DNA from: Terebella lapidaria
Lineage: Eukaryota > Annelida > Polychaeta > Terebellida > Terebellidae
NCBI GenBank assembly: GCA_949152475.1
Contig: CASCJZ010000450.1
Location: forward strand, 1 to 64,000
Direction: 5' to 3'
DNA: 64,000 nt
The position numbers and the translations under genes are program-made. The notes beneath the pieces were generated by a model, which did not search any database, was not told the DNA's origin, and saw only the letters and a list, made by a program, of their open reading frames with translations. Positions 47,083 to 57,970 of the stretch are shown piece by piece. Position 1 is the stretch's first letter, and every line of letters begins with the position of its first letter.

Positions 47083-47435
47083 CTAAAAAAAAGAAAATGA
47101 AAACATTTCAAAATATAAAGCTCTACGGTCACTGACGACCCCTGGGGTGTATCCCCTGTAGCTCTTTTTTCCTGTCGCCCCAAATGATTGACAGACTAAA
47201 CAAACAAAAATTGATGTCCACTCATTCCATAATTAGACCATTATTACAACAACCATCAAATTTCTACTGACCAGAACTTTTACCTTGTTGAGCCCAATAA
47301 CAAATGTTTCTTTTCCTAACTGATATTATTGTGGTCAATAGTATTTTGTCCCAAGTATTGTGTCTGCAGATGTCAATTTACACATTTCAGGTCAGGCAAC
47401 ATACATGGACACACTTCCCAAAATAATGTATTTAC

Positions 47436-47606
47436 CTTAACTGGACATATTTCGCTATGACCATAGTTTGTGACAAAGTTGTCCACATCTTCTTGGTCAA
47501 AGAACATCGAGGACTCAATGGTTGATGATCCAAACGAGGTGCCTGAATGTGCTTTGTGGACCAACCCAAAATTTGCATCAAGAGCGATTTGAATGGTTCC
47601 TCCCTC
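47436..47606 (-). CDS. KDZ transposase, exon 7 (first catalytic Asp)
   Basis: The acceptor is TTTTTTCAG and the donor AAG|GTAAAT; the exon has 57 codons in phase 0. It encodes EGGTIQIALDANFGLVHKA, then FFDQEDVDNFVTNYG. The DANF motif is the first acidic position of the RNase-H-like transposase core. Confidence 0.85.
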
Positions 47607-48204
47607 CTGAAAAAATTTAACACAATTGCATTGGACGCACAGGTTTACTGATCATATCACCATTAGCATTAATGGGAGCAACAGGTGCAAAAGGTATGTG
47701 CAGATATTTATGATAAAAATCAGCACTACTTAAAAGACAATAACTGATTGGTTGGTGATTGTCTTCACAAAAAGATGACAAAATGTCTTCATGAAGGAAT
47801 AGATGTAACAACAAGGCAATTCGACCTCATTATATCCCTCGCCCCGTTATTGGAAGGCACCGACAATATTCATATAGGTCTGTTCAAACTCAAGAAGATT
47901 TCGGATTGGTCGACCTGACATGTCTATTTTTTGTAGGCTGTCAGCTGTCTAGAATCCCAGATTTTTTCACAAAGCACAAGTGTCTGCAATCTTGCATATT
48001 GGATTTCACCCAAAAAGCGATAGAGAATTCAAATTTGAAAGCAATTGGTGAAGGGATTTGGGGTTTATTATCAGGAAATACTTTTGCACAAAATTGAATC
48101 TGGACGCCATTTTCATTCAGAAATGCTCTCTCACGAAATGGCATGTAGTGGAACTCTTGGATAGGGTTAAAATGGAATATCTATGAATGTACACCGTTTT
48201 TTAC

Positions 48205-48339
48205 CTTGGGACAAGCAGGACAGGAAAGTTTCCCCTCCTCCAGAGATAAAACTGGATCAGTCATGTTGCGGTAGTTGTGCCAAAACAAACGGAACTCTGC
48301 AAGAGCTTCACCTCTTTGGATGCTTCCCAACTTTGAATT
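48205..48339 (-). CDS. KDZ transposase, exon 6 (CPACP motif)
   Basis: The acceptor is TTTTGTAG and the donor AAG|GTAAAA; the exon has 45 codons. It encodes GEALAEFRLFWHNYRNM and LSLEEGKLSCPACPK. CPACP is a hallmark of KDZ transposases. The exon reads in phase 0 at its start, whereas exon 5 leaves phase 1, so the junction does not fit as predicted. Confidence 0.75.
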
Positions 48340-48546
48340 CTACAAAAGAAAAGTTTTATCCTGAATACATCAATTACAACAGTGCGGCATAAATATTTTT
48401 CATTTGTCATTGTCTAGCCAATTTTATTGCACACATTCTATTAAAAAAAACCACACCAAATGTATATCATATACCACTTGATATATGATCACAGTACAAA
48501 CCTAAGCCCTATCATTGTGCATTTTGTCTTTTGAAAGAGAACTCAC

Positions 48547-48900
48547 ATCGAGCATGAAACTCAGAAGACAAGACATCCTTCATATGATAACTTTGTGACA
48601 ATTTGGTGATAAGTTGGATAGTCTCAACCAAATCAATTTGTAACTTGAATGGATGCCTACAGATTTTGCTGAGTAAATCACTCACTTTTAGACTTCTGTG
48701 AAGCAAATTGACTGCATCAACAAAACCCTTTGTGGAGGTTTGGTTTTCGAGTGTGAAGCAGGTCATCTGTGAGAGGAGATGGACGGACACAGCAACAGTT
48801 GGTGACACTGGAGACATGGGCCAAAATCCCTGTCTGAGCAGACTGACGCAAACATTCTCCTGGGTGCAGCACTCCACAAGACAGTCATCATGTGTTCTTC
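48547..48900 (-). CDS. KDZ transposase, exon 5
   Basis: The acceptor is TTTTTTCAG and the donor CGAT|GTGAGT. It encodes CVSLLRQGFWPMSPVSPTVA, then VSVHLLSQMTCFTLENQTST and a helical stretch. The LL..G.WP.SP..P..A pattern corresponds to the conserved LFP.TP..P.TA segment that precedes the core in KDZ proteins. Confidence 0.8.
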
Positions 48901-49087
48901 CTGAAAAAATCACCATGTTAAAAATCAATGTACATGCAAGACATAGTACAGGATAGTAGGTTAAAACCGGCTCATTGTAATTAATCATAACAGTTATGTA
49001 TCACGCATAATATTAGTAATATTTTTTGCCAGAAAACCAGCAGAGATGTCAAGGTACCGGAATAGATGATACTTATGAGTTACTTGC

Positions 49088-49199
49088 CTCTTTCATCTAT
49101 CAATGACATGACTAATTCTGTGTGCACTTCAGAATCACAAAATCCGGCACATCTGAATGTTTTGAGTGTTCGAATCTCATGTCGTGCATATCTTCCTCC
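49088..49199 (-). CDS. KDZ transposase, exon 4, GC donor
   Basis: The exon encodes GGRYARHEIRTLKTFRCAGF and CDSEVHTELVMSLIDERG. It leaves in phase 1 only if the donor is AGAG|GCAAGT, the consensus for GC-AG introns; the neighbouring GT would shift the frame. Confidence 0.75.
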
Positions 49200-49846
49200 C
49201 TTGAAAAAGAGAGAAAACAAATAAATATCAGGAGGTTTCATAGGGTATTTCCATTCTTTTTCCATTAGGTAATTATTACAAAGTGTTAGTACAAAGTGTT
49301 AGTACTCAATATAATGCTAAGCTACAGATACTATCCAGATATAACTGCAGAGGTGTTTCACAACACTCAGAGCAAAATCAGAAATGAAGCCAATTTGTGC
49401 CATTTCGAGTGCTTTCACGACAAAAACAAAACAAATGAGCTGAGTGGTTGCAGTCCTGCAAAAGTTGAATATAAGCATGAAATGTGTCATTCAAAATGAC
49501 AAATTTGAGCAGGATCAAGCTTTCCGAAAACATATTAACTTTTCACAATAAACAGGCCAAAACCATTTAGTTAAAAATTTCAGCTAAAAGTTGTCCAGAA
49601 AATTCAAATAAAATGACAAGACCAAAAGTTGAGCCAGATCAAGCTATAATGACAAAGTAAGGCTTTCATGTTAAATACAGCAGAGTGCCTGCAGCTGAAA
49701 ATTCCAATCAAAAATGACGGTGACTTCGAGACCAATTGACAAAATTCAAGCAGGATGTACTGTGCCGTTCCACACAAATACAGTGAGACTGAAAATAATT
49801 ATTGCTGAATTTTTGCTTCATATATGCTGTCCAACCAAACACTCAC

Positions 49847-50090
49847 TTCAAATTTTTCGATGAGATGTAGATGTTGAATCGAATGGGTGTCAATGATGCA
49901 AGACTGGCACATGCTACTAGAGTGGCAGTCCACACATCGTAAGATGCCGGCATCGCTTTTGGTTGCACCTGCTGCACACATTCATCTGAAGTGGTGCATG
50001 ACCCTCCACCATTGTTTTCAGCAGCTTGTCCCTCAAAAGCAACCATGACTTGATCTCACTCTGTTTTTTTTTCAGCATAGCATGATCGAC
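49847..50090 (-). CDS. KDZ transposase, exon 3 (cysteine cluster), frameshifted
   Basis: The acceptor is AACTTACAG and the donor TGAA|GTGAGT. The first part encodes EIKSWLLLRDKLLKTMVEG and VCSRC; the second, in the next frame, encodes ILRCVDCHSSSMCQSC and HLHLIEKFE. Together they match the Cys cluster found before KDZ transposase domains. The exon is 244 bp, whereas its borders need a multiple of three. The shift lies near 49,955-49,965. Confidence 0.8.
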
Positions 50091-50381
50091 CTGTAAGTTA
50101 ATATTTCATGTCATGACACATCGATGAATTCACATTTATGATTTCTTCTTGGGCCTATTCATGTCAAGAAAGTCAATCCTTCAACTCATTATATTGGAAA
50201 TCCAGGTCTTCAGCTATTTATATTAGACGCTGACACAGGTGTAACAAATACCCGTATGTGCTGTTCCTGGATGCTCTACGCTCGGTAGAACAAGATGAGG
50301 AGGAGGAGGAGGAGGACCAGCCACATTCCCATCCGTCTGGTTATATCCAAGAAACCAGGGGGTAGGTGCTGCCTTCGTTAC

Positions 50382-51498
50382 CTTGCTGGTGTGTCTGTGG
50401 TGCTGAGCTACATGAAATACTGGGCTTGGTATAGAAGTCTTCTGGACATATTTCCTGAAATTATATGCAACAAATCATGACAATGGGAATATCTTGATAT
50501 TTTGCAATAGTAAATAATTGAATAATATACAGATGCCAGCTCCGAATTGTTATTGGCACAATACTAGTACTTGTAGTTCACCCAGTAAAGTTGAATGTTT
50601 ACACACAGTGAAAAAATAACATGGATAAGCACCACGAAATATGCCTTTCAATCGATTTGGGTTATTACTAGCCGCAGTGTACCATCAACAAGTGGCCTAG
50701 CCTTCAGGATGATGGCTTTCAAAGTCTCATCTTGATCATGGTCATAATTATAGGCCTATATAATTTTGTGAATGAAAGTGAGAGTTACATCGATCCAGGG
50801 TTGGCAAGTTTTTACCCACCACGGTTCATGTAGTTACCCGGTCTTTACCAATATGGTAAAAAATACCTTTTTACCCTCTTTTATGGTAGAAACGAAAATT
50901 TTCTTTAAATTTTGAGTTCCATTTTTTATTGGGACATGTTTAATCAGGCAGTTATCAAATGGGATCAGAACAAACAGAAATACCAACAATGTAAAGTACA
51001 AGTGAAGCGCTTCCCAGTGGGTGGGGGAAGACTACATGTAGCTTATGGGGAGACAGCTGGTAAGTTACATAATCAGGCCAGGGCTAAAGAACACTGTTCC
51101 ATTGATATATCTATGGCTGCTAGATTTGTTGAATTGTAAAGATTTGAAATTACAATAAACTTCACCACACCATGACAATCTAATGAAAGAGTCACATTTC
51201 ACTGATTTCGCGAATTCAGCGTTCTCAAAGCAGATAAATAACTAAACTCGAGTAGATCTAACTGTGCCACAAATCTTTGACCGAGTACTCGTCAAACTGT
51301 AACAGTCAACGAGTATTCTACTACTCGTGGCACCCCTAAGGACAAGGTCAACCGAGTATATTATTATGTAGACAGTCTATTAGACCCACTCCTCGACTCA
51401 GAATAGAATTCGAATTAGAGCATATTTCTGACAAACCTTTTCTTCCCGCGTCGCCCAGGCTGCCCGCGATTATCCTTAGAAGAGTCTGCTTGCGACAT
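50382..51498 (-). CDS. KDZ transposase, exons 1-2
   Basis: Exon 1 (51,437-51,498) starts at ATG and encodes MSQADSSKDNRGQPGRRGKK, basic and glycine-rich. An earlier in-frame ATG at 51,601-51,603 is possible. The donor AAAAG|GTTTGT leaves phase 2. Exon 2 (50,382-50,454, acceptor AATTTCAG, donor CAAG|GTAACG) then encodes KYVQKTSIPSPVFHVAQHH. Phases fit exon 3. The assignment rests on phase and position, not on conserved motifs. Confidence 0.55.
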
Positions 51499-51639
51499 AA
51501 TTCGTGAAAATGTGTCGAATTTCGGCACTAGCACTAGGCCTGAAGCCAGCCCTGGCCTGAAGCTGGCTAGTGAAGAGATCACATGTTGAAGGTCACATGA
51601 CATCGTAAATTTCCCGCCACTTGAGCTTGAATGTCAGAT

Positions 51640-52950
51640 TCGTGATAGGGTGTAAATCACTGATGAGGTACTCATGCGTAAAGAAGAATGATTAAAATAA
51701 GATAAATTATCTTTAAAAGTTGTCCTAATTGACAAAAAATTATCAAGTAATTTCTAGGCAGAGGAGGGTGTTCAGGAAAGAAAATAAGTTGCATAGGCCT
51801 ACCTTCATATTAGATCTAATAAATGGATGTACGCTCCACTTGGAACCACTCATAGGGGCTAAAATTTGAAATTCATCGCATAATTTTTATACTGTTTAAA
51901 AATCAGCAAAATTAGCAAAATTCCAGATTTTGTTTGCAGTTTTTAGTAAAATTTATTTTGTTGAAAATGGCCAAAAATAGCCCTTTTTCGGGTATTTTAG
52001 GCTCAAAATTACCCACAATTCCATATTGAATGGAATATTCGATCCCAAATTTCTATTTTCGAATGCACAATGCCATACTGATGATTTTTCACCATCATGC
52101 AATGATTTTCAAATTTTAGCCCCTCTGAGTGAGTCCAGGTGGAGCGTACATCCTTAATAAAAAAAAATTTCGATTGATTTGGAATGAGCAGGACATTCGC
52201 ATGTTTATGGTATTCACAACCCACAATGAGGATATAATTTCTCTCGGATCGTGGTTCGAACACGAATGGTCATCTGTGGGCCAGGTGTACATGTGAGTGC
52301 GTATAGGGGGGGGGGGGGAGATTTTGGAAGGGGAAACAAATTATTTTGACCCAGAGATGGTTTAAAATCTCGGTGTTGCAATTATACTATGCTATAAACA
52401 AGCCATTTGAGGGGAGCAGGTTGAAAAACTTGGAAAAGAAGGTTTTAAGGGAAAATTAGTAAGGAAAACTGCGGCATAGCAGCTGCCCTGACCGCCTTTG
52501 TGGCTGTTGTATTCCAAATTTGGTTCAGTTTCTCATTGTAAGCAACACCTGTTTTGTACAGCAGTAAGAAAATTGTGAACTTTTTACAAATTGTCAGAAA
52601 ATCCCTCATGATATATTAGAAGACTAACATCAATATATTACTTAGTATTGATAGCCTAACGTTTGAATATGTAGGCTAATGTCGTAATTGAGACATTTAC
52701 GGGGTTACAGACCAAAATAGGAATTAAACCATACTTGCATTGTTCTCGCAGGTGTTAAATCAATGCTGTATGTTGGTTTAACATCTGCCGGTCACGGCTG
52801 AGTATTTTTTGTATGGTTTAAAATAGAAAAAAAAACCGCGAGTAACAGGGAGTAACAGGCTACCGATCTCGACCATGTTGATTAATCCTCTGTTCCTCGG
52901 GGTTTCTCTATTTCATAAATTTACATGTAGTAATAATTGCATAACCGTAC
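51640..52950. other. 5' flank of the KDZ gene, no gene seen
   Basis: The segment is AT-rich with short frames only. A G run lies near 52,306. I searched by eye for an inverted counterpart of sequences downstream of 34,306 to define transposon ends and found none. Confidence 0.4.
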
Positions 52951-52956
52951 GTGTAT

Positions 52957-53145
52957 TAAGGTGGCTCGCTCCAAAGGGCAAAAGGGTTTATTTGCTCAAA
53001 ACAATTAATCAAATGTCAACATTTGGTATATTTGAGCACAAAACTGCCGAGAAAAGTATAGGTCACCGTGCGTTTTTTTCCGTTATGGAACAATTTAGGC
53101 TGCGAACCTTGAGTACCGTTTTATAATGGAGAGTATAGGGAAAAT
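52957..53145 (+). repeat. Element end shared with 63.8 kb
   Basis: TTAAGGTGGCTCGCTCCAAA here matches TTAAGGTAGTCCGCTCCAAA at 63,807-63,826, and both are followed within about 130 bp by a GGTCACCGT phrase. It may be the TTAA-flanked end of a dispersed transposon. Confidence 0.6.
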
Positions 53146-53149
53146 ACAA

Positions 53150-54345
53150 GTACATCGCACTTAAATACAGTATTACCGGACAATCGTCAATTTTATCGAC
53201 ATGAGTAATACATCATTTTGAAGGTAGAAAACTACCCTTACATATAAAACCAAAAAAAAATTGGGTCACCGTCCGAATTGTTGCGCTAATTGCCATTTTT
53301 ACTTGCAGAAATCTACGATTTACGGGAAAAGCGAAAATATATCGCACTTCTGTACAGAATAACCGAACAGTTATCAATTTTATCGCCATGAGTAATACAT
53401 CATTTTGAAGGTAGAAAACTACCCTTACATATAAAACCAAAAAAATATTGGGTAACCGTCCGAATTGTTGCGCTAATTGCCATTTTCACTTGCAGAAATC
53501 TACGATTTAGGGGAAAAACGAGAATATATCCCACTTCTATACAGTATTACCGAACAGTTATCAATTTTATCGGCATGAGTAATACATCATTTTGAAGGTA
53601 GAAAACTACCCCTACATATAAAACCAAAACAATATTGGGTCACCGTCCGAATTGTTGCGCTAATTGCCATTTTTACTTGCCGAAATCTACGATTTAGGGG
53701 AAAAACGAGAATATATCGCACTTCTGTACAGTATTACCGACAGTTATCAATTTTATCGGCATGAGTAATACAGCATTTGGAAGGGAAGAAACCACCCTTA
53801 CATATAAAACCAAAAAAATATGGGGTCACCGCCCGAATTATTGCGCTAATTGCCATTTTAATTGCCGGAATCTATGATTTAGGGGAAATACAAGTATATA
53901 TCGCACTTCTGTACAGTATCACCCAACAACGACCAGTTTTATAAGGATGAGTGATACATCATTTTGAAGAGAAAAATTACCCTTGTTACATATAACACCA
54001 AGAAAATATGGGTTCACGGTCTGAATTGTTGCGCTAATCGGCATTTTTATTTACTGGGACCTACGATTCAGGGGGAAAACGAGTATATATATAGCATTCC
54101 TGTACAGTATTACCCAACAATCATCAATTTTGTCGGGGTGAGTAATACACCATTTTAAGGGGGAAAAACTACCCTTACAAATAAAACCAAAGAAATATGG
54201 GGTCACAGTCCGAATTGTTGCGCTAATTGCCATTCTTACTGGCTGGAATCTACGATTTGGGGTGAAAACGATATCGCACTTCTGTACAGTATTACCCAAC
54301 AGTCATTAATTTTATCGGCGTCAGTAATACATCATTTTGAAGGGA
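53150..54345 (+). repeat. 187-bp satellite, about six units
   Basis: Units of 181-191 bp repeat from about 53,150 to 54,345. Shared words are CATGAGTAATACATCATTTT, GAATTGTTGCGCTAATTGCC and CGCACTTCTGTACAGTATTA. Divergence grows toward the right edge. The array follows directly after the element end at 52,957. Confidence 0.9.
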
Positions 54346-54478
54346 AAAAACCACCCTCAAATACTTAGTATAGAATCAATCATTCTGAAATGTGGTACGA
54401 TGGTAGATGCTGCCATTATCATTCCAAGTTTCGTCCAGATTTGGGGAAAGGAATTGACGCCATGACGTAAAATACGTC

Positions 54479-55240
54479 TACCCCGTCACACCTAGCTTGT
54501 GTCTTTACAGTGTCCTAAACTGTCAAAATTTGAAGGACGCCGAGGGTCGCCGCGAAAACCCAAATAGTTTTTCAGTTATCCGTCATATCAGGGTCCTGTG
54601 GTCTGCGACATTTTTCGTTTAGATGACGTCAAATGTCCCCATGGCGTCTCCACGGCATCCCTATAGCACCACGACCTTACTGCGTCTCTGAACTGTCTAC
54701 TGAGTCAGCACGACGTCCACATGACGATTTCCGGTGAACCCGGAATTATGTGAGTGCAATCATGAGTTCACGTTCTTACCATGTTCATGGCGCCCCTATG
54801 ACGACAATAGGGCGTACTGCTATGCGAGTTCCTACCACGTTTCTATGGCAAACACAGCTACCCATGACGACCTCACTACGTCCTGAAAATGAGGTCCAGG
54901 ACGCCGAGCCTTGGCATTTACTTTTAACATGTTTAAAGGAGTCGCCATCTCTCTGCGACCTTAGTTATCCTGTGCGTCCCCACGGCGACTTCCTAAATGG
55001 GTCGCCGTAGGAACGCAGTAAGAACGCCAGTCCGGTTTGACGGAAAACTCATTTGAAAAATGCTCAAAATTGTGGCAATCGCTAGCTCTGCGTTCTGCTC
55101 TGCGACCTTCAGCATTCTATGGGTCCCCATGGCGACTTTATGCATTGTCACTACGACCTCACGCCGCCTATGGCGTCCCTATCGGGTCCTTGATCGCCGT
55201 CAGAACGCAGTAAGAACCCAAGCTCAGTGTGACGGGGGTA
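54479..55240. mobile_element. GC-richer MITE with CCCCGTCACAC ends
   Basis: The left TACCCCGTCACACCTAGCTT is mirrored on the right as TACCCCCGTCACACTGAGCT. The interior consists of degenerate repeats of CCCATGGCGTC/CCACGGCGAC-type words. No transposase is present. Similar internal words occur at 6.8-7.1 kb. Confidence 0.7.
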
Positions 55241-55244
55241 TAAG

Positions 55245-56760
55245 GGGGTTCTATCCGATACTTTTCCGGCATGACAGTCCAGGAATGTAACTGATGACTC
55301 GATGTAACTGATATAGGTCCGCGATTGTTCCGAGGTGATTTGATGATACGTGGTTGTAAATGATGTTCCTGAATGGACTGGTTAAGGTTCAGTACACAGT
55401 CACGTACAAAGGTTTTGGAATGACATTTGCCGGGGTCATCTGGGATGGCACAGTGCTATTTTACAGTTATGGGTGGTATGGGAATGTCCATGTTGTGTCT
55501 GAGGCACTCAATAACTCATGTCCTGTGTGGACGGGGGTGGTCCGTGTGGACATCGTGTTATGCTCAGGATCGGTCCATGACACTGATACATGCTAGTAAG
55601 GGCTCATTGATGTATTTACACCATACATGCAGTGTTACTAGCGCGTATGCACCCGCGCATATCGCGAAAGTGGGTACATACCGGTCGAATATATATCAGA
55701 TCAAAATCGAATCAAAACCCATGGACGATTGAAATAATTTGTTCAGCAATTTTTTTCCAGAACATTATCTTACAGACGAATCCCTTATATTTATATTTTA
55801 TCTAAAACTATTTTAGATCCACCTATATTTATCCCTAGACTACCAAATTTAATAATATGTAAATCGCATGTTTAAACTGCCGCTAGTTTTTCTCGTTTTG
55901 CATGTTTTCATTTATTTTGGTTTATCGTTTGTAATGGTATCTATGTTCTGTAATTATATGTATCTTTCATGGTCACCATGGTCTCCTTTGGTGTCCAATG
56001 TATGTGCCTTTGATTTTGTTGTTGGTGTATGTAGAATAAAATTTCTATATTCGCTACTTTTTGGAGATTGATGTAATTAGTGCGCGTTCTTATTGTGAAG
56101 GGCAGTGAACTGCATGGATAATGTCATTGTGGAATTATGGCGAATTATGACTGCAGATAACATGTTGCACAAAACGTAGGCCCACATGATTATTCTGCAA
56201 GAAAAAAACAGGCATCCGCTTTTGATACGGCACTCGGCTTTATTCGACTCATATGCGCACTTTCTCAGTATGCGCGCATTTCATATAGAATCCATGCATC
56301 AAAAGTGAAACACGGCTAAAGTGATCGCTTATGGAAAACCCAATAGTGGCGTTGTGCCATATTTGGGCATATCGATTGGCACCTGGGGCGTTGATTGGTA
56401 AAACACACGAGGACCGCTCCTATAAGCACGCTGTAAAGACCAGCCGTGCTAACGAAATCAATCAATACTCGATAGGTGCCGCTTCCTTGTGGCGCGTACT
56501 ACTTTAAAGAATAGTAGCCGATACTGTGCCACAAATAGCACCATAGCCCAGGCCTACGCTACAAATATTTACAGCTCTCTTATATGTCAAACAGTTATGT
56601 TGTTGTTATTATTTTTGTGTTGTGTGTAATCACTTCCCCCACCGGATCACCCGTCCCTTCGGTCAGACATCGATATCTGATGACCTGTCCCCCTCTCCAC
56701 CCCCACTCAGCCAACGTCGTCATAACGTGGTATACTCGTTCATAGGGGTGCTTGATGATA
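55245..56760. other. Gene-free stretch
   Basis: Short frames near 55,360-55,740 and 55,868-56,071 show no domain or splice support. I recognise nothing else here. Confidence 0.4.
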
Positions 56761-56768
56761 GATCATAA

Positions 56769-56842
56769 CCGCACGGTGGGCATTGCGCGGCAAGAATAAT
56801 CGTGCGGGCATTTGGCTAATTATGCTGATGCTGTAGTGTGCG
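56769..56842 (-). repeat. Dispersed repeat, inverted partner of 2.4 kb
   Basis: This block is the reverse complement of 2,392-2,465 with few differences. It is followed at 56,851 by GAGTAGTATTAAGGAGCAG, which matches the ends of the palindromic units at 60.6-60.85 kb, so two repeat families adjoin here. Confidence 0.7.
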
Positions 56843-57030
56843 TCATTTAGTGAGCGAGTAGTATTAAGGAGCAGGGTTTGATGCTTGGAGCGTGTTTCAA
56901 TGGACAGCTCCATTGGATGATGGTGAGTTTTAATATATTGTACTCAAAACACAGCGAAACAGTGACCTATACCACACACATTCTCGCATTTCTGTTACAG
57001 GACATCGACTGGTTGACATTAAATTTCAAC

Positions 57031-57276
57031 ATGGCAGATAATTTGGACACATTTTTAAATGAAATCGTGGATAGTATGGTCACATTTAATGCTGCAAACA
57101 TTCTGAACGATGTTGGGAATTCAACATTAGATGATCTTGAGATTACTGATTATGAACTTGTGCAACATGACATAACATGCATCAGTGAACCAATGGATTC
57201 CTGTGGGGCAAACGGTGGATTCGTGCGGACGAATCCACTGTTCAGACAATGGTGTGACGTCACAACAATATTTTAA
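57031..57276 (+). CDS. Possible acidic N-terminal exon
   Basis: A frame from ATG at 57,031 encodes MADNLDTFLNEIVDSMVTFN, then an acidic stretch (TLDDLEITDYELVQHD) and ends at TAA 57,274. A good acceptor (CTGTTACAG) lies 30 bp upstream, so the exon may start at 57,002. The 3' end runs into MITE-like sequence (GACGAAAAATAGCCAATTTT), so the true donor may be near 57,251. The acidic composition recalls a transcription activation segment, but there is no firm assignment. Confidence 0.4.
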   Translation: MADNLDTFLNEIVDSMVTFNAANILNDVGNSTLDDLEITDYELVQHDITCISEPMDSCGANGGFVRTNPLFRQWCDVTTIF

Positions 57277-57360
57277 TGACGAAAAATAGCCAATTTTGTA
57301 CTTTGACGAGCGGTCTCTCAAAATTTGTCCAGTAGGCCTAACTGATCAGCTGCTGAATCA
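57270..57360 (-). mobile_element. Short GGTTACCGGAC-family fragment
   Basis: GACGAAAAATAGCCAATTTT, then TACTTTGACGAGCGG, matches the 3' block of the family near 7,550-7,610 (reverse orientation). Only about 90 bp are recognisable. Confidence 0.5.
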
Positions 57361-57465
57361 TAAGTGATCAATCTTGCTTGAAAGTTCACTAGTAAACCTT
57401 TGTGGTATAGTCGATATAATGAGATGCAACTTTGTCGTTGGCAACAAAACCTTTAGTTGTGATAG

Positions 57466-57593
57466 TCTCAATTCTAAGTAAAGATGAAGGTGGCAGCAGC
57501 AGTGACGAAAATTTCTCTTGGCAGCAGGCGGACAATAACAAAACGATTTCTCCACTGAACACAAGGCTGCCCAATGTCACCTGGTGCCCATGA
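57466..57593 (+). CDS. Possible Ser/Asp-rich terminal exon
   Basis: After the acceptor GTTGTGATAG, a frame encodes SKDEGGSSSDENFSWQQADN, then NKTISPLNTRLPNVTWCP and TGA. The composition looks coding, and phase 1 entry would fit a weak donor GGT|GTGACG in the preceding exon. The evidence is weak. Confidence 0.3.
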
Positions 57594-57970
57594 ACTGTAG
57601 TCCAAAATCTACGAAATCCCTTTGTATGATCTCCACACACCTTAAGTTTGTCTTACGAGCTTATAGGAGGAAGTCATATAAAGTGCATCTTAGCTTGTGT
57701 CTCTAGAATGATGTTAGGGTCAGGGGGGGGGGGGGGGGGGCTGCTTACTATATTGAATCTGACCTCAGAAGGCCCTGAGTGGCAAATCTCAAGGTCATGG
57801 TTGTGTTATACTGTGTGTTTCGTATAACTATTATAGCTGGTATTTCTAATCTATCTTTTGTGTCTTGTCAAGTTTTGGGATATGGTGTAGCAATATAATA
57901 GTTTATCGGTGTTGAGCAAATAATACAAGAGCAATTAACCTTCAAGTAAATAACCTTTAAGTATTAACCT

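Larger units (their letters stand above)
34306..51498 (-). mobile_element. KDZ-superfamily DNA transposon, intron-rich transposase gene
   Basis: Eighteen exons: 51,437-51,498; 50,382-50,454; 49,847-50,090; 49,088-49,199; 48,547-48,900; 48,205-48,339; 47,436-47,606; 46,946-47,082; 46,433-46,544; 46,154-46,237; 43,212-43,392; 42,366-42,455; 41,418-41,507; 40,741-40,798; 39,680-39,760; 39,388-39,575; 34,950-35,131; 34,306-34,767. The order of motifs is that of Kyakuja/Dileera/Zisupton transposases: cysteine cluster with LHLIEKF, CPACP, DANF, a TGV...CKH...GER block, LYDIAC, FDGEQLERLWS and a coiled-coil C-terminus. Nearly all phases agree, giving roughly 940 residues. Defects: a one-base frameshift in exon 3, a phase clash at exons 5/6 and an unclear exon 12/13 junction. 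Terminal repeats and target duplications were not found. A very old domesticated copy is possible. Confidence 0.85.

Noticed and set aside
48183-48392. Plus-strand frame of 69 codons over KDZ exon 6
   Set aside because: It is the antisense shadow of the CPACP exon.
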